From contig PAEP01000007.1 in the NCBI GenBank assembly GCA_002700765.1, positions 51,032 to 66,483 on the forward strand: a DNA stretch of 15,452 bases. The letters are read 5' to 3'. The stretch comes from Synechococcus sp. MED850. GTDB lineage: Bacteria > Cyanobacteriota > Cyanobacteriia > PCC-6307 > Cyanobiaceae. The translations under genes were made by a program, and so were the position numbers. Shown here piece after piece: positions 13,417 to 15,452 of this stretch. Below the pieces are notes generated by a model, which did no database searches, was not told the origin of the DNA, and saw only the letters and a list, made by a program, of their open reading frames with translations. How positions within the stretch are numbered: position 1 is the first letter of the stretch; every line of letters begins with the position of its first letter.

Positions 13417-15452
13417 ATGGCTGAGGAGCGCGTTGAACCGATTGCACTGCATCAGGAGATGCAGCGTTCCTATCTCGAATACGCCATGAGTGTGATCGTG
13501 GGACGGGCTCTGCCCGATGCCCGCGATGGCCTCAAACCAGTGCAGCGCCGCATCCTGTATGCCATGCAGGAGCTGGGCCTCACCCCAGACCGGCCTTACC
13601 GGAAATGTGCCCGTGTGGTGGGTGATGTGCTGGGCAAATATCACCCCCATGGTGACCAGGCGGTCTACGACGCTCTCGTCCGCCTGGTTCAAACCTTCGC
13701 CAGCCGTCATCCACTGCTCGATGGCCACGGCAATTTCGGGTCGGTCGATGACGACCCTCCGGCGGCCATGCGTTACACGGAAACCCGTCTGGCCCCGATC
13801 GCCCATCAAGCACTGCTTGAAGAGATCGGTGACGACACCGTCGACTTTGCTTCGAACTTCGATGGTTCCCAACAGGAACCGACGGTGCTGCCAGCGCAGT
13901 TGCCCTTTCTGCTGCTGAATGGGTGTTCGGGGATTGCCGTGGGAATGGCCACCAGCATTCCGCCACACAATCTCGGAGAGGTGGTTGATGGTTTGATCGC
14001 TCTGATCCGTGAACCGGGGCTTTCTGACGAACGGCTGCTGGAGCTGATCCCCGGGCCGGACTTCCCGACCGGTGGCGAAGTCCTGTTGAGCAGTGGTCTG
14101 CGGGAGACCTACCTGCGCGGACGCGGAAGCATTCCGATGCGCGGAATCGCCCACATCGAAGAAGTGCAACCCGGCAAAGGGCGACACAAGCGAAATGCCG
14201 TTGTGATCACGGAATTGCCCTATCAACTGAGCAAGGCCGGCTGGATCGAAAAACTGGCCGAACAGGTGAACGATGGAAAAATCGGCGGCATCGCCGACAT
14301 CCGCGATGAAAGCGATCGCGAGGGGATGCGGGTGGTGGTGGAACTGCGACGCGACGGCAATCCCGACAAGGTGCTGGCCGATCTACAGCGGCGCACAGCC
14401 CTGCAGAGCAACTTCGGCGCCATTCTCCTGGCTCTCGTTGATGGTCAACCGCAACAGCTTTCATTGCGGCAGCTGTTGCAGACTTTTCTGGATTACAGGG
14501 AACTGACCCTGATCCGGCGCACCAGTCACGCTCTGCGCAAAACAGAAGATCGCCTGGAGGTGGTGGAAGGCCTGATCACGGCCCTGAACAATCTTCAACG
14601 GGTGATCACCATGATCCAGGAGGCAGCTGACGCGGCCTCAGCCCGAGCCAGCCTGATGGTGCATCTCGACCTGACTGAACGTCAGGCCGATGCCGTTCTG
14701 GCCATGCCGTTGCGGCGGCTCACGGGTCTGGAGCAGGAAAGCCTTCGCAAAGAACTCGATGAACTTCGCCAGGAACGTGAGCGGTTGAAACAACTGCTTG
14801 AAGACAGAGATCAATTGCTGAATGCGCTTGTTCATGAACTGAAAACACTCAGAAAACGCTTCTCAACACCAAGACGAACCCGTCTTGTGGAGGGTGGTGA
14901 TGAATTAATGGCAGAAAAGGCTGCCAGTCAGCGACCGAACACGGAACTTCTGCGCAAACAAGCGCTAGCAGCGCTGCCCGGCGAGGCAAAGCTGCTCATT
15001 CACGCTGATGGCCAGGTGAAAGTGATCAGCCCTCAGGTGCTCGGACGACTTCACCTCAATGAACCCTGCTCCCTTGGCGATGAACCCTCCCCAGCTCGAT
15101 TGATCCTGCCGATCGAACCGCCACCAAGGCTGCTGGTGATCAGCGCTGGAGGGCGGGTTGCACTGCTTCGCTGGGAGTTTGCAGGACAACAGCCTGGAAC
15201 AATCGACCGGTTCTTGCCCGCAGGTCTTGACGGCGATCCAATCGTTGCAATCGAACCCTTACCTGAAGGAGACGGATCCGATCGCAGTCTTGGTCTTCTG
15301 AGCAGCGACGGACGTTTCAAACGATTGCCACTGCGGGAGGTCTTGGAGCTCTCTGGTCGCGCCACAAGCGTTGTCAAATTGAAAGAAGGTGTGCATCTCA
15401 AAGCGGCCATGATCTGCAGCGAGGGGACCGATCTGGTTCTTGTCAGTGACAT
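13417..15452 (+). CDS. Type II topoisomerase subunit A (GyrA/ParC family), 3' partial
   Basis: This is the DNA-breaking subunit of a type II topoisomerase. The ATG at 13417 opens a frame that stays open to the window edge (678 codons seen). The breakage domain has [33 protein letters not shown] and the catalytic Tyr120 in AAMRYTE. It continues with [20 protein letters not shown] and the coiled-coil gate region [20 protein letters not shown] (about 418-437). From about residue 520 the beta-pinwheel domain begins. Its first blades show no QRRGGKG-like GyrA box, which argues for a ParC-like or second GyrA-like protein rather than standard gyrase A. The position equal to E. coli GyrA Ser83 is Gln81; the Asp87 equivalent is kept (Asp85). 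The upstream TPR gene ends 45 bp before. GyrA versus ParC naming is left open. Confidence 0.93.
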   Translation, partial: MAEERVEPIALHQEMQRSYLEYAMSVIVGRALPDARDGLKPVQRRILYAMQELGLTPDRPYRKCARVVGDVLGKYHPHGDQAVYDALVRLVQTFASRHPLLDGHGNFGSVDDDPPAAMRYTETRLAPIAHQALLEEIGDDTVDFASNFDGSQQEPTVLPAQLPFLLLNGCSGIAVGMATSIPPHNLGEVVDGLIALIREPGLSDERLLELIPGPDFPTGGEVLLSSGLRETYLRGRGSIPMRGIAHIEEVQPGKGRHKRNAVVITELPYQLSKAGWIEKLAEQVNDGKIGGIADIRDESDREGMRVVVELRRDGNPDKVLADLQRRTALQSNFGAILLALVDGQPQQLSLRQLLQTFLDYRELTLIRRTSHALRKTEDRLEVVEGLITALNNLQRVITMIQEAADAASARASLMVHLDLTERQADAVLAMPLRRLTGLEQESLRKELDELRQERERLKQLLEDRDQLLNALVHELKTLRKRFSTPRRTRLVEGGDELMAEKAASQRPNTELLRKQALAALPGEAKLLIHADGQVKVISPQVLGRLHLNEPCSLGDEPSPARLILPIEPPPRLLVISAGGRVALLRWEFAGQQPGTIDRFLPAGLDGDPIVAIEPLPEGDGSDRSLGLLSSDGRFKRLPLREVLELSGRATSVVKLKEGVHLKAAMICSEGTDLVLVSD

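Noticed and set aside
13153..14226. 357-codon minus-strand open frame across the TPR and topoisomerase genes
   Set aside because: It is antisense to the catalytic part of the topoisomerase and spans the gap between two real genes; no recognisable domain.
4115..15452. A new defence, mobile or biosynthetic system
   Set aside because: Every gene falls into a known core family with normal spacing; no toxin, nuclease, integrase, transposase, reverse transcriptase or repeat array was seen.

Overview
The window is ordinary core chromosome of a marine picocyanobacterium, most likely Synechococcus. The evidence is the protein set: a NusB with a long central insertion, an FtsY with a long acidic leader, an RRM protein with a glycine-rich tail, DUF502 and HpsJ-like membrane proteins, and a short QueG. 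GC-rich coding and tight packing agree. From memory, the order topoisomerase A-like / TPR / queG / hypothetical / DUF502 / nusB / ftsY / PP2C phosphatase / argH / RRM protein / dus / msrB resembles the segment near dnaN-purL-purF in Prochlorococcus and Synechococcus. That would place the window not far from the replication origin. I could not check this by search.

Layout. Bases 1-1326 (+) hold the type IV pilus platform protein PilC, whose 5' end lies outside the window. Bases 1301-3068 (-) hold a tandem msrB and an HI0933-like flavoprotein; the flavoprotein overlaps msrB at its start and converges on pilC with a 26-bp overlap at its end. dusA (3109-4107, +) diverges from msrB and converges on the RRM protein gene. 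Bases 4115-11453 form a long minus-strand run, transcribed in the order HpsJ-like, DUF502, nusB, ftsY, PP2C phosphatase, argH, RRM protein, with small gaps or overlaps. A second run on the plus strand (11490 to the right edge) holds queG, a secreted TPR protein and a GyrA/ParC-family topoisomerase subunit that runs off the window.

Functionally the window mixes housekeeping roles: transcription antitermination and rRNA synthesis (NusB), membrane targeting (FtsY), tRNA modification (DusA, QueG), arginine synthesis (ArgH), DNA topology, oxidised-methionine repair (MsrB), RNA chaperoning (RRM protein), a SpoIIE-type signalling phosphatase, and a pilus/competence component. No gap exceeds 150 bases. 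No RNA genes, insertion sequences, CRISPR arrays or prophage genes were seen.

I did not find a new multi-gene system. The points most worth following are: a topoisomerase A subunit with Gln at the quinolone-determining serine position and no visible GyrA box; a perfect 12-bp inverted repeat in the leader of the DUF502-nusB-ftsY run; a long interrupted hairpin between argH and the RRM gene; an apparently Tat-exported MsrB; and the low GC of the 5' two thirds of pilC.
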